From Anabaena subtropica FACHB-260 (lineage in GTDB: Bacteria > Cyanobacteriota > Cyanobacteriia > Cyanobacteriales > Nostocaceae), in the NCBI RefSeq assembly GCF_014697105.1, contig NZ_JACJRF010000001.1:124001-188000 (forward strand): a stretch of DNA of 64,000 bases, given 5' to 3'. This document shows positions 44,519 to 56,192 of the stretch, piece by piece. The notes beneath the pieces are model-generated. The model worked only from the letters and a program-made list of their open reading frames with translations. It was not told the DNA's origin and made no database searches. Each line of letters begins with the position of its first letter. Position 1 is the first letter of the stretch. Both the position numbers and the translations under genes were made by a program.

Positions 44519-44936
44519 ACGAGAGTCCCTGTCTGGTTTTGTTGGCTCGGATAGGCGCGTTCTCTCGGAATTTCATGGTAGAAAATGCTTTTTAGCGCCT
44601 AAAGTGAAATTTGGTTAGACTTTGCTGGTGATATTTTGCCCTTTCTTTATTTCTTACCAGAAATCTAGGAAAGTTAATAGTGATAAGATTAAAAAATCCT
44701 GCTTGTTGAATCTTAAAACGCATTTGCAGGCAAGTGTAATTTTACTGAAATTTATTATTAAGATTTAATTAAGATTGTTGCATAAACTTAATAAAATTCA
44801 AATAGTAAATTAATTAACGTTATATTTCTTAATGAAGTTATGATTTCCCAACTTAATGTTTTTGGCGTTAAGTCAGAAAACGATGATATAACATTTTCTG
44901 CCACAGGGGAAATGACTAATGACTATTAACCACCTT
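44519..44936. other. Gene-free gap, 418 bp
   Basis: AT-rich, no open frame of note and no clear repeat. It must carry the promoter of the degenerate sensor gene (starting at 44518). Nothing else can be supported. Confidence 0.6.
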
Positions 44937-45491
44937 TTATTTCAATAATCGGTAAGCATTAATACCTGTGAGGATAGCGACTATTAGCCAAGTAATGGCT
45001 AAACCTGCGACTTCGCCCAAGAACCAGCGTGTGAGGTGACGCAAGATAAAACCTATTGTAGTACCTACAGGGATAGCGATCGCCCAACTAAGGGAATTAA
45101 CTATTATCCATTGCCAAGCCCAAGAAACTGGCTGACGAATCGCCAACCATTGAGCGAGTCCAATACCAAAACCGCCAAAAAAACCTGATCTGGCGCCATT
45201 GAGGAGGCGTAGAGGGAGAAATTCAGCAGGGGGTACAATCCAACCAATTGCACCGACACCAATCGCAGTAATTGTCACCCAGGCTACCAGAGTAAATAAA
45301 ACCCACTTGAGTGTAAAGATATGATCTCGGAGGAGTAAACTTTGAGGTAGGGCGATCGCTAATCCACCAACGGCAGCCTGTATAATACCAATCTCCGTCC
45401 CTTCACTAATTTCCATCCAAAACAAACTTGCCAAAAACCCACCACAAGTAGCTAGAGTCCACAGCCAGAGAAATTTTAACGGTGTTTTCAT
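44937..45491 (-). CDS. Small polytopic membrane protein, unknown
   Basis: 184 residues with about five hydrophobic segments (TLATCGGFLASLFWMEISEG, LFTLVAWVTITAIGVGAIGWI, WAIAIPVGTTIGFIL, AGLAITWLIVAILTGINAY). The pattern FGIGLAQWLAIRQPVSWAWQWI, with a Gln-Trp-Leu motif repeated once, resembles an unnamed family of cyanobacterial membrane proteins. No catalytic or binding motif seen. The gap to the next gene is short and carries repeats of GTCATTAGTC. Confidence 0.6.
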   Translation of the reverse strand: MKTPLKFLWLWTLATCGGFLASLFWMEISEGTEIGIIQAAVGGLAIALPQSLLLRDHIFTLKWVLFTLVAWVTITAIGVGAIGWIVPPAEFLPLRLLNGARSGFFGGFGIGLAQWLAIRQPVSWAWQWIIVNSLSWAIAIPVGTTIGFILRHLTRWFLGEVAGLAITWLIVAILTGINAYRLLK

Positions 45492-45573
45492 GTGGGTAAT
45501 TGGTCATTAGTCATTAGTCAGTTGTTGGTTGCTAATAGTTTTCTTCTCCCCCTGCTTTCCTGAGTCTTCTCCC

Positions 45574-46833
45574 TCATCTCCTCAATCTCTTAGTTTCTCT
45601 AACTGGTGCTAGTGGCCTAGCGGCTTTAGCGGTAAACATTTCTTGGAATACTTTACGACGGTACGGGGGTGATTCTGGTGTGATGTATCCCCACAGACTT
45701 TCCCAGTAAAAGAAAGAGATACCAAAAAAAGGGCGATCGCGCACAGCTTGTACTTGTTCTCTAATTTGCTCAATCTTAACAGGAGTTCGCAAAGTTCCTG
45801 TTGATATTCCAATAGCTACGGGAATCTGAGTACGAGCAAACTTCACTGCTGGTTGTTCTAATTCATACACAAAACTATTTTTATCATGGCGATAGACTTG
45901 CAAAATCAACTCATCCACCAAACCAGTCTTTACCCAAGTTGCCCAATCTTGTAAATAGTACTTGTAAGCGAAAGCTTGTGAATTAGGAGAAAGAGATATC
46001 TTAGCATTAGGTTTAAGCTCTTTCACCACTTGATGGATTTGTGTCATGAAACGAGTAATTTTATTAGCACGCCACTTCATCCATTCCGCATCAAAATGGT
46101 TACGAGGGGGACTTTTACCTTCATGTTCTTTTTGATAAAGTTCAATGGTGTATGGGTCATATCCAAACTGGACTGGCATTCCAAAATGATCATCAAATTG
46201 AATGCCATCGATATCATAATTAGTAACAACTTCCGTAATTAGCGATAAGATAAATCTTTGGACTTCTGGATGTAAAGCATTAAGCCAAACTAACTTATTT
46301 GTGGGGTCATTGTCACTTTCTTGCGGTAGCATTTCACTAATAGATATAACTCCCCCCTGAGCATTTGTTAACCACTCAGGATGACGCTTTGCTATCATTG
46401 AATCAGGTGGAGCCATAAAACCATATTCAAACCAGGGAATAACACTTAAATTTTTCGGTTTAGCAAGTGCGACTATCTTTGCTAAAACATCCTGTCCCCC
46501 ATGAATGAAATTAAGCAAAGGTTGAGTGTCGGAACCCATAACAGATTTAGCTATACTGCTTTTGTAAAAGGTATAGCCCCGGTTCCAAACTACAGGATAA
46601 ATGGTATTAAAGTTTAGTGCAGATAGTTGGTTGATAGCGCGATTGATACCCCAAGGTACAAATAGTACACCACTGGCAACATTAGTTAGCCAAACTCCAC
46701 GAATTTCTGTTGTAGTTGGTAGATTGCTTTTCTGTTCATAGTTAGACAATGAAGGAACAGACAATCCTGTTATATACAATACTAATTGCACAAACAGCAA
46801 GTAAGAAAAAAAAAGTTTTGCCAACCGATTCAT
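45574..46833 (-). CDS. GHL10-type glycoside-hydrolase-like exported protein
   Basis: 419 residues. A signal peptide covers ~1-26 (LFFSYLLFVQLVLYITGLS). The domain begins with TEIRGVWLTNVASGVLF, then LNFNTIYPVVWNRGYTFYKSS, GIQFDDHFGMPVQFGYDPYT, NKITRFMTQIHQVVKELKPN and GISFFYWESLWGYIT, the GHL10 (DUF187/PF02638) TIM-barrel family. DDHF corresponds to the conserved acidic motif. Likely periplasmic action on a polysaccharide; substrate unproven. The final residues (PLAPVRETKRLRR) read into a CT-rich repeat. Confidence 0.82.
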   Translation of the reverse strand: MNRLAKLFFSYLLFVQLVLYITGLSVPSLSNYEQKSNLPTTTEIRGVWLTNVASGVLFVPWGINRAINQLSALNFNTIYPVVWNRGYTFYKSSIAKSVMGSDTQPLLNFIHGGQDVLAKIVALAKPKNLSVIPWFEYGFMAPPDSMIAKRHPEWLTNAQGGVISISEMLPQESDNDPTNKLVWLNALHPEVQRFILSLITEVVTNYDIDGIQFDDHFGMPVQFGYDPYTIELYQKEHEGKSPPRNHFDAEWMKWRANKITRFMTQIHQVVKELKPNAKISLSPNSQAFAYKYYLQDWATWVKTGLVDELILQVYRHDKNSFVYELEQPAVKFARTQIPVAIGISTGTLRTPVKIEQIREQVQAVRDRPFFGISFFYWESLWGYITPESPPYRRKVFQEMFTAKAARPLAPVRETKRLRR

Positions 46834-46961
46834 GTGGGAGTTTGACTTCGCTAAGAAGAAGTAATAGGAGTTACGGAATAAGTTAGTATACCCCCGAAAT
46901 ATATAAAAATAACGTCATGTATGTACCAATAACCAAATTTATAAATAAAAAACAGTATTTA

Positions 46962-47082
46962 ACGTAAGTCGCTAGTTATCAATTAAGAACTGGTAGTGAG
47001 TAATAGGTAATAATTTCTTCTCAATTACCAATTACAAATTACCAGACCTAAAAACTACATCTACATAACTAGCGACTTAAGT
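46962..47082. repeat. 121-bp element with 18-bp terminal inverted repeats
   Basis: ACGTAAGTCGCTAGTTAT (46962-46979) and the inverse at 47065-47082 (ACTTAAGTCGCTAGTTAT on the minus strand) agree at 17 of 18 positions. The interior is AT-rich with AATTACCAATTAC-type direct repeats. It ends six bases before the stop of glcD (47089, minus strand), so it may also shape the 3' end of that transcript. Confidence 0.75.
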
Positions 47083-47088
47083 GATATA

Positions 47089-48567
47089 TTAAAATCTTTC
47101 CACTCCTTCAAACTGCTTATTATTAGCTATATTAGCAGCTTCGCCACAGGTGCGAGGTGTGGGGAATATCTTCCCAGGATTAGCTAAACCGTGAGGATTA
47201 AATACTTGCCTTACCCATTGCATAGTTTCCAAGTCAGAAGTGCTAAACATATCTGGCATATAACATTTTTTATCTGCCCCAATACCATGTTCACCAGAAA
47301 TGCTACCGCCGACTTTAACACAAAGTTTGAGAATTTCTCCTCCCAATTCTTCGACTTTCTCCAATGAACCAGGTACAGCATTATCAAAAAGAATCAACGG
47401 ATGCAGATTACCATCACCAGCATGAAAGACATTGGCAATCTGATAACCAAATTTTTGACCTAATGCCTCAATCTCCTGTAAAACATAAGGTAATTGAGTC
47501 CGAGGAATTACCCCATCTTGCACATAATAATCGGGGCTTAAATGACCAGCAGCAGCAAAAGCCGCCTTACGTCCTTTCCATAATTTCAATCTGGTTTCTG
47601 GGTCACTCGCTGAAGTCACACTACGCGCACCATTTTGTTTACAAATTTCCGTAACGCGTTGTTTATTAACCGCAACTTCAACTTCTAACCCATCAATTTC
47701 AACTAACAAAATCGCTGTTGCATCACGAGGATAACAATTAGTAGCAACAACATCTTCCACTGCATTGATGCTAACGTTATCCATCATTTCCATCCCACCG
47801 GGAATTATCCCCGCGCTGATGATATCGGAAACAGTCGCCCCAGCAGCTTCAACGCTGGTAAAGTCTGCTAATAACACACAAATTGATTCTGCACTTTTGA
47901 GAATTCGCAAGGTAATTTCTGTAGCAATTCCTAAAGTACCTTCCGAACCGACAAATATACCTGTTAAGTCATAGCCAGGGCTTTCGGGAATTTGTCCGCC
48001 TAAATCAACTATTTCCCCTTCAGGTGTAACAATTTTCAAACCCAAAACATGGTTAGTTGTGACACCATACTTCAAACAATGCACCCCACCAGAGTTTTCC
48101 GCAACGTTCCCCCCAATTGAGCAGATGATTTGACTAGAAGGATCTGGTGCATAATAAAATCCAGCACCACTAACAGTTTGTGTCACCCAACTGTTAATTA
48201 CTCCTGGTTGTACTACAATGCGCTGATTATCTAAATCTACGCTGAGGATTTGCCGCATTAAAGAAGTGACAATTAAAACCGAATCTTCCGATGGTAATGC
48301 GCCACCAGATAAACCAGTCCCAGAACCCCGTGCGATGAAGGGTACAGCATACTGGTTACATATTTTTACTACCGCCGCCACTTGTTCTGTAGTTCTGGGT
48401 AACACCGCCACAGCCGGACGTTGACGATAGCTAGTTAAACCATCACACTCATAAGTGATAAGTTCCTCACGGCGTTGGATTACGCCATTTGTACCCAAGA
48501 CAGCCTCGAATGCTTTGATAATGGGTTTCCAGTTACGTAGTTTTTTATCTTGGTCTTGGGTAAGCAT
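47089..48567 (-). CDS. glcD: Glycolate oxidase/dehydrogenase subunit GlcD (FAD-linked)
   Basis: 492 residues. The FAD-binding_4 domain (~50-235) shows PFIARGSGTGLSGGALPSED, DPSSQIICSIGGNVAENSGG and VGSEGTLGIATEITLRIL. The C-terminal oxidase domain contains FHAGDGNLHPLILFD and SGEHGIGADKKCYMPDMFS. This is the flavoprotein that oxidises glycolate to glyoxylate in photorespiration. The relatives are D-lactate dehydrogenases, which share these motifs, so the substrate is inferred. No glcE or glcF beside it. Confidence 0.9.
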   Translation of the reverse strand: MLTQDQDKKLRNWKPIIKAFEAVLGTNGVIQRREELITYECDGLTSYRQRPAVAVLPRTTEQVAAVVKICNQYAVPFIARGSGTGLSGGALPSEDSVLIVTSLMRQILSVDLDNQRIVVQPGVINSWVTQTVSGAGFYYAPDPSSQIICSIGGNVAENSGGVHCLKYGVTTNHVLGLKIVTPEGEIVDLGGQIPESPGYDLTGIFVGSEGTLGIATEITLRILKSAESICVLLADFTSVEAAGATVSDIISAGIIPGGMEMMDNVSINAVEDVVATNCYPRDATAILLVEIDGLEVEVAVNKQRVTEICKQNGARSVTSASDPETRLKLWKGRKAAFAAAGHLSPDYYVQDGVIPRTQLPYVLQEIEALGQKFGYQIANVFHAGDGNLHPLILFDNAVPGSLEKVEELGGEILKLCVKVGGSISGEHGIGADKKCYMPDMFSTSDLETMQWVRQVFNPHGLANPGKIFPTPRTCGEAANIANNKQFEGVERF

Positions 48568-48710
48568 AGATTTTTATTTAACTGCTGTGTGGGGGAGATT
48601 AATTACTATTGTTGCAAGAATAACAGTTTAAGTGCTATGGGTATTGCTCCTAATACCATATAGACGCATTTCTATGGATTTATTACTTAGAGACGTTTCA
48701 TTAAACTTCT

Positions 48711-49595
48711 CTAAGGTTGTATACGCTGCCAAACATTTTCTAATAAATTAGGATCATCTGCATTAAACCACTCAATTTGGGCATATGCTCGAAACCAGGT
48801 GCGTTGGCGTTTAGCAAATTGTCTGGTATGCAAAACAGTTAATTCTTGGGCTGCTTCTAAAGAAATTTCCCCAGCCAAATATTGCTTAATTTCTTGATAT
48901 CCCAAAGTATTTAACAAAGGCAAATCAGCACCATATTTCTGGCAAAGATATTCCACTTCTCTAACTAAGCCATCTGTTATCATTTGCTCAGTGCGTTTTT
49001 GAATACGCTCTCCCAATCTTTCTACCTCACAATCCAACCCAATTTGTAAAATCGGATAATCTGGGGGATTTTCTCCTTGCTGTTCAGATATAGGAATACC
49101 TGTTACGTAAAATACTTCTAATGCTCGTAAAGTTCGCACAGGATCATGGGGATGAATCTTTTGAGCAGCAATGGGATCAACTTGTTGCAATATGCCGTAG
49201 AGTGTAACTTGTCCGAGAGATTCTAGTTGCGATCGCAATTCATAATTTGGCGCTACTCTCGGAATTTTCATTCCCTGGACAATTGAGCGTATATATAAAC
49301 CAGTACCACCTACTAGCAGGATTGGCGAAATGGGAAGAGAATTAATTAATCCTTGTGCTTGTTCTTGATAATCTGCTACCGTCATCGTCTCTCTAGGATC
49401 GCAGATATCTATTAAATAATGAGGAACTGCTTTTTGTTCAGCCAATGTTGGTTTAGCCGTACCAATATTAAACTCACGATACACCTGACGAGAATCAGCA
49501 CTCAGGATAACAGAACCCAAGCGCATAGCTAAGTTCAAAGCCAAACCAGATTTACCAGTCGCGGTAGCACCACAAATTACAATTAATTTAGTCAT
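48711..49595 (-). CDS. miaA: tRNA dimethylallyltransferase
   Basis: 294 residues. P-loop GATATGKSGLALNLAMRLG; ILSADSRQVYREFNIGTAKP; LVGGTGLYIRSIVQG; and HTRQFAKRQRTWFRAY, which are all MiaA marks. It transfers dimethylallyl to A37 of tRNAs reading UNN codons. It is divergent from gyrB. Between the two genes lie two copies of a control-like repeat, the first 25 bp from this start. Confidence 0.95.
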   Translation of the reverse strand: MTKLIVICGATATGKSGLALNLAMRLGSVILSADSRQVYREFNIGTAKPTLAEQKAVPHYLIDICDPRETMTVADYQEQAQGLINSLPISPILLVGGTGLYIRSIVQGMKIPRVAPNYELRSQLESLGQVTLYGILQQVDPIAAQKIHPHDPVRTLRALEVFYVTGIPISEQQGENPPDYPILQIGLDCEVERLGERIQKRTEQMITDGLVREVEYLCQKYGADLPLLNTLGYQEIKQYLAGEISLEAAQELTVLHTRQFAKRQRTWFRAYAQIEWFNADDPNLLENVWQRIQP

Positions 49596-49619
49596 GAGTC
49601 AACAGTCATTCAATCCCTA

Positions 49620-51906
<2,287 letters not shown>

Positions 51907-51933
51907 TCTGTTAACACTCTGAATATTTGATTT

Positions 51934-51971
51934 ATGAATGGGTAATTGCTTCACATCAATTACCCATTCAT
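51934..51971 (+). terminator. Hairpin after gyrB
   Basis: A perfect 15-bp stem, ATGAATGGGTAATTG (51934-51948) and CAATTACCCATTCAT (51957-51971), with an eight-base loop, 27 bases after the gyrB stop, followed by TTGTATAT. A likely terminator. Confidence 0.75.
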
Positions 51972-52134
51972 TTGTATATGGCAAAACTCACGCAAAACAC
52001 TGAATTCAATACCATCCCTCATCCTCAAGTTTCTATAAGAATTGTGTAAACTATCCCATTAGGATGAGGGAGTCTCACAAAAATTTCATGACTATTGTCA
52101 TTAATTCCTTATTTAATGAAGTTTCAGTAAAGCT

Positions 52135-52776
52135 ATGCCAGCAACTAACAGCTTGGTAGGAAAATCCCTATTCAATATTTTGGGTGTGATCAGTCTAATA
52201 GCGCTGTCTGCCTGCGCTCAACCGGCGGCAGAAACACCTACCGCCACAGTACCTCCTGACGCTTCAACTCCCGTATCAACTGTTCCTCCCGTCACCCCTA
52301 ATGACACCACTGGCGATCGCAATTTAGCAGAACTAGCAACTTCAGCCGCGAATGAAGGACAGTTTCAAACATTAACACAGGCAGTAAAAGCCGCAGGTTT
52401 AACTGACCAGTTAGCTGCATCAGGGCCTTACACTGTCTTTGCACCTACTGACGCTGCTTTTGCTGCTTTACCAAAAACCACTTTAGATAACCTCCTCCAG
52501 CCAGCCAACAAACAGCAATTAGCTAGGCTTTTGGCTTATCACGTCATCCCAGGGCGGTTAACTTCCAATCAACTCAAATCTGGACAAGTCAAAACTGTTG
52601 AAGGTAGCCCCGTCACAATCAATGTTGACACCGCCAAAAACAGAGTCATAGTCAATGGTGCTACCGTCACTCAGGCAGACATCCCCGCTAGCAACGGTAT
52701 CGTTCATGTCGTAGACCAAGTTATTTTGCCTCCCAATTTTCCCAAAGATGTTAACGCGACGCCAACACCACAGTAA
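52135..52776 (+). CDS. Fasciclin-domain lipoprotein
   Basis: 213 residues. Lipobox LIALSACAQP with Cys27 gives an N-terminal lipid anchor, followed by a Pro/Thr-rich spacer to ~70. FAS1 domain ~75-205: H1 box GPYTVFAPTDAAFAALPK, YH motif LLAYHVIPGRL and H2 region GIVHVVDQVILPP. Cyanobacterial members are envelope or secreted adhesion-type proteins. No close operon partner. Upstream 52020-52080 has AT-rich promoter-like sequence. Confidence 0.9.
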   Translation: MPATNSLVGKSLFNILGVISLIALSACAQPAAETPTATVPPDASTPVSTVPPVTPNDTTGDRNLAELATSAANEGQFQTLTQAVKAAGLTDQLAASGPYTVFAPTDAAFAALPKTTLDNLLQPANKQQLARLLAYHVIPGRLTSNQLKSGQVKTVEGSPVTINVDTAKNRVIVNGATVTQADIPASNGIVHVVDQVILPPNFPKDVNATPTPQ

Positions 52777-54452
52777 TGATAATTTAACTGAGGAAAGAGC
52801 TGAGAAAAGTCCGCCCCGATGAAAAAATTTCACAGCCAAGCATGAAAGAGGCACCAGGGAATTGAAACAACACACCCTACAGGAACGCGTTCGCGCAGGG
52901 AACGTAGAGAAGGGCGAACAGTACTCAACACTTTCAAGCTAGAGGGGGAAAGGGTGAATAAATATTTCCTCCTCTCCCTACTCTTGACTACTAGCAATAT
53001 TTCATAGAGAAATTTTTTTATCTTTTTATTAGTTCGAGAAAATTGTTTGATAGGATACATAGAGAATACTACGCAAAATCATCAATTTTTCTTACATATA
53101 CTGATGCACAAAAGTTACTTACTACCAAGTATTTTAAAGGACGACTGTAAAATTTTTATCATTTATCTAAGTAATATAGAACAATATTAGCTTTTGAGTT
53201 CTGGGTTAATGTCTCCCACAAACCAAAAAAGTATTTGTTAAGCTTGTAGAGCAAAGCTCAATCTTGTATTTCGAGTAGCATAAGCTTCAGTAAGTAGAGG
53301 ATTGGAAGTCACAGAATAACAACTTTTTTTGGAAATTAACGTATTTTATTTCACAATTTTTCTCATATCAAGTTAGCTCGCAAAAAGTTTCCAGTCTAAT
53401 CAGTTCTCTTGGCTTCTGTTTTCACAGAACATCTCTAGCATTAGAAAATATCCTGCTAGTAGCTTGCTATTTCGTCTTTGAAAAGGCTACATATTTTGTC
53501 AGTATTCGATAAAGTTTTGCCTTAAGTAGACAAATATCCGTAATTTTAAATGTCAAAGTCCTTTTGAATTGATTAAAATATCGTTGGATACAATAAAAAG
53601 AGTTTGTCAAGATTCAGAAGGTGGAAATGTCAGTGGTGCGCTAATGTGTGAATAAGACCAAATTAGTTAAATCTCAACTGCCAGCCTTTCGGCTAGTTTA
53701 TCCATAGCTTTTACCTTGAGCTAAAAGTGGTGAACACGTAAAAAGTTGAGTATCTGGAAACAGCATCATCTCTTTGGCTGTATGCGCTTCTTTAGAACTC
53801 CTATCCAATTCTCCGGACTAATTTATTTATGAAGGAAATGTAAAAATGGGTGGGTTCATGATTTTCGCCTCAGTTAACTTCAAATATACGGTTTCTAAGT
53901 AATTTATGTTTCACGTAATACCAGAAATTGTGTAAAGATAACTTTAATTTTCTGAGGATGTAAAGATAATGTCATGGCAATTGCAAAAAGCTTTAGAGAA
54001 AATTTAAGGGGATTACTACCATTTTCAATTTCTTTTTGATATTGGGGGCTTCACCTTACTTAATCAGTTCATGATTAACACACAAAAAGAGTGCAATTTC
54101 TGTGAAACAGGCTACAATCGGAACAGTCTTTATAAGAAAATATGCCAACAGTCATAAATCATTTGTATGAAGTGGTAAATTTTTTTATCAAGACCAGTCT
54201 TTTTTTAGACAAGCCAGTTAAAAGTGATATGCGAGAGCAACACTTTTGGTTTGTACACAGATGAGTAAGTCAGCATTAAATGCGACTTTTCAAACTCACT
54301 CAGAAGTTCCTCTTTTTGAGGAACAAAACGTCCGAAAAAGATTAGGGAAATGAACTTAAAACCCTATCTTCGATTGTTAACTAGCTCGTTTTAAAAAGAG
54401 CAGTAAAAACATCTTGAGTAATTGATTCTGCAAGGAGCATGAGGAACGCGGC
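52777..54452. other. 1.68-kb leader/intergenic region upstream of rpoD
   Basis: No credible open frame on either strand. 52880-52910 has a GC-rich dispersed repeat (GGAACGCGTTCGCGCAGGGA). The rest is AT-rich. A long 5' control region with several promoters is expected for the principal sigma gene in filamentous cyanobacteria, but the start sites cannot be read here. No RNA gene was recognised. CAAGGAGCATGAGGAACGCG just before the ATG provides GGAG/GAGGAA as ribosome-binding site. Confidence 0.65.
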
Positions 54453-55625
54453 ATGAACCAGGCTAACAACGTACTCGATAGCATTTATCAGCCTGACCTA
54501 GAAATAATGAATCAGCCTGAAATCGAGTTAGAAGACCTCCTAATTGAAGAAGACGAGGACTTGTTACTCGCTGATGATGGTGACGTTGATGAGTTTTTAG
54601 AGCCTCAGTCTGATGAGGACGACGCAAAGTCTGGAAAAGCCGCTAAGTCGCGTCGTCGGACACAAAGCAAGAAGAAGCATTACACCGAAGATTCAATTCG
54701 CTTGTATTTGCAAGAAATTGGTCGAATTCGTTTGTTGCGGGCAGATGAAGAGATTGAATTGGCCAGAAAAATTGCGGATTTGCTCGAATTAGAGCGTGTA
54801 CGCGAGCGACTGTCAGAAAAGTTGGAACGCGATCCTCGTGATAGTGAATGGGCAGAAGCTGTACAAATACCATTGCCAGCATTCCGTTATCGCCTACACG
54901 TTGGCCGCAGAGCAAAAGATAAGATGGTGCAGTCAAACTTGCGCCTTGTGGTTTCAATTGCCAAGAAGTACATGAATCGTGGCTTATCATTCCAAGACTT
55001 GATTCAGGAAGGTAGCCTTGGTTTGATTCGCGCGGCTGAGAAGTTCGACCACGAGAAAGGTTATAAGTTCTCCACCTACGCTACTTGGTGGATTCGCCAA
55101 GCAATCACCAGAGCGATCGCTGACCAATCTCGTACTATCCGCCTACCGGTTCACCTTTACGAAACCATCTCCCGAATTAAGAAGACCACCAAGTTGCTCT
55201 CTCAAGAAATGGGGCGCAAACCTACGGAAGAAGAAATTGCTACTCGCATGGAAATGACCATCGAGAAACTACGGTTTATTGCTAAATCTGCCCAGTTACC
55301 AATCTCATTAGAAACACCTATTGGTAAAGAAGAAGATTCCCGCTTAGGTGATTTTATCGAATCCGACGGTGAAACCCCAGAAGACCAAGTTTCTAAAAAC
55401 CTTCTTCGTGAAGATTTAGAAAAAGTTCTCGATAGCCTCAGCCCTCGTGAACGGGATGTTCTCAGACTCCGCTACGGTCTTGATGACGGCCGCATGAAGA
55501 CTTTAGAGGAAATTGGGCAAATTTTCAACGTTACCCGTGAACGGATTCGTCAAATCGAAGCCAAAGCACTCCGTAAATTACGCCACCCCAATCGCAACAG
55601 CGTTCTTAAGGAATATATTCGGTAG
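54453..55625 (+). CDS. rpoD: Principal RNA polymerase sigma factor (group 1, SigA/RpoD)
   Basis: 390 residues. An acidic N-terminus ([20 protein letters not shown]) is followed by region 1.2 ([20 protein letters not shown]), region 2 ([40 protein letters not shown]), region 3 and region 4.2 ([31 protein letters not shown]). This is the housekeeping sigma of cyanobacteria. Length and all DNA- and core-binding segments are normal. Followed by a strong terminator. Confidence 0.97.
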   Translation: MNQANNVLDSIYQPDLEIMNQPEIELEDLLIEEDEDLLLADDGDVDEFLEPQSDEDDAKSGKAAKSRRRTQSKKKHYTEDSIRLYLQEIGRIRLLRADEEIELARKIADLLELERVRERLSEKLERDPRDSEWAEAVQIPLPAFRYRLHVGRRAKDKMVQSNLRLVVSIAKKYMNRGLSFQDLIQEGSLGLIRAAEKFDHEKGYKFSTYATWWIRQAITRAIADQSRTIRLPVHLYETISRIKKTTKLLSQEMGRKPTEEEIATRMEMTIEKLRFIAKSAQLPISLETPIGKEEDSRLGDFIESDGETPEDQVSKNLLREDLEKVLDSLSPRERDVLRLRYGLDDGRMKTLEEIGQIFNVTRERIRQIEAKALRKLRHPNRNSVLKEYIR

Positions 55626-55705
55626 TCAAAACTTAATAGTCACGAGTCAACAGTGAAAACTTGTAAACTTTCACTCTTGACTATGGACTATTAGACAAAA
55701 ACAAT

Positions 55706-55746
55706 AAAAAACCTGGAAGTGTAAATTTACTTCCAGGTTTTTTGTT
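55706..55746. terminator. Bidirectional terminator between rpoD and hli
   Basis: AAAAAACCTGGAAGTGTAAA opposite TTTACTTCCAGGTTTTTT forms a long perfect hairpin (about 18 bp) with A tracts on one side and T tracts on the other. It therefore serves both the plus-strand rpoD and the minus-strand hli gene. Confidence 0.92.
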
Positions 55747-55774
55747 TATCTTTTATTATCTATTTTTCTAGGTC

Positions 55775-55954
55775 TTACAGAATACCCCAGAAATGTAGGA
55801 AGCCTTGACCAGAGAACAGTTCAATTAATGTGGCTGCCAAAAAGCCAATCATTGCCAAGCGACCGTTCCAGATTTCGGCTTGGGGAGTGAAACCCCAGCG
55901 CCAAGAATTACGGTCTTCAACTACTGATGCAGAGATTTTTGTTGTGTCTGTCAT
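55775..55954 (-). CDS. hliA: High-light-inducible protein (Hlip)
   Basis: 59 residues from the ATG at 55954 ([10 protein letters not shown]); the ATG at 55963 would add only three residues. A single membrane helix carries the Chl a/b-binding signature [20 protein letters not shown], with the Glu/Asn/Arg ligand set intact, and ends [11 protein letters not shown]. Hlips bind chlorophyll and carotenoid in thylakoids and protect photosystem assembly under strong light. The specific Hli type (A, B or C) is not resolved. Confidence 0.88.
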   Translation of the reverse strand: MTDTTKISASVVEDRNSWRWGFTPQAEIWNGRLAMIGFLAATLIELFSGQGFLHFWGIL

Positions 55955-56100
55955 GGGTGGCACTCCAAACTGAGTTTGATAAGAATCATTGCCTTATGTA
56001 AACTAATATAACAATATTTTGGGAAAATGCAACATTTGTTTATATTTTTATTGTTATGAATTAATTGTCATAGTTAACGCACTAATAGAAATATAAATAT

Positions 56101-56134
56101 GCTTACAGTAAGGGCTTTAGCCCTTACTGTAAGC
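56101..56134. repeat. Perfect 16-bp palindromic repeat
   Basis: GCTTACAGTAAGGGCT (56101-56116), two bases, AGCCCTTACTGTAAGC (56119-56134). It lies in the gap between the kinase stop (56193, minus) and the hli start. GTAAGGGCTTTAGCCCTTAC resembles GTAAGGGCTAAATCCCT at 4600, so it belongs to a dispersed family. No T tract. Confidence 0.7.
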
Positions 56135-56192
56135 TTTGAAGTAATATGCGCCTCCCTGGGAGACTAAGATTTAATTATTAACGTTGGTCTAC

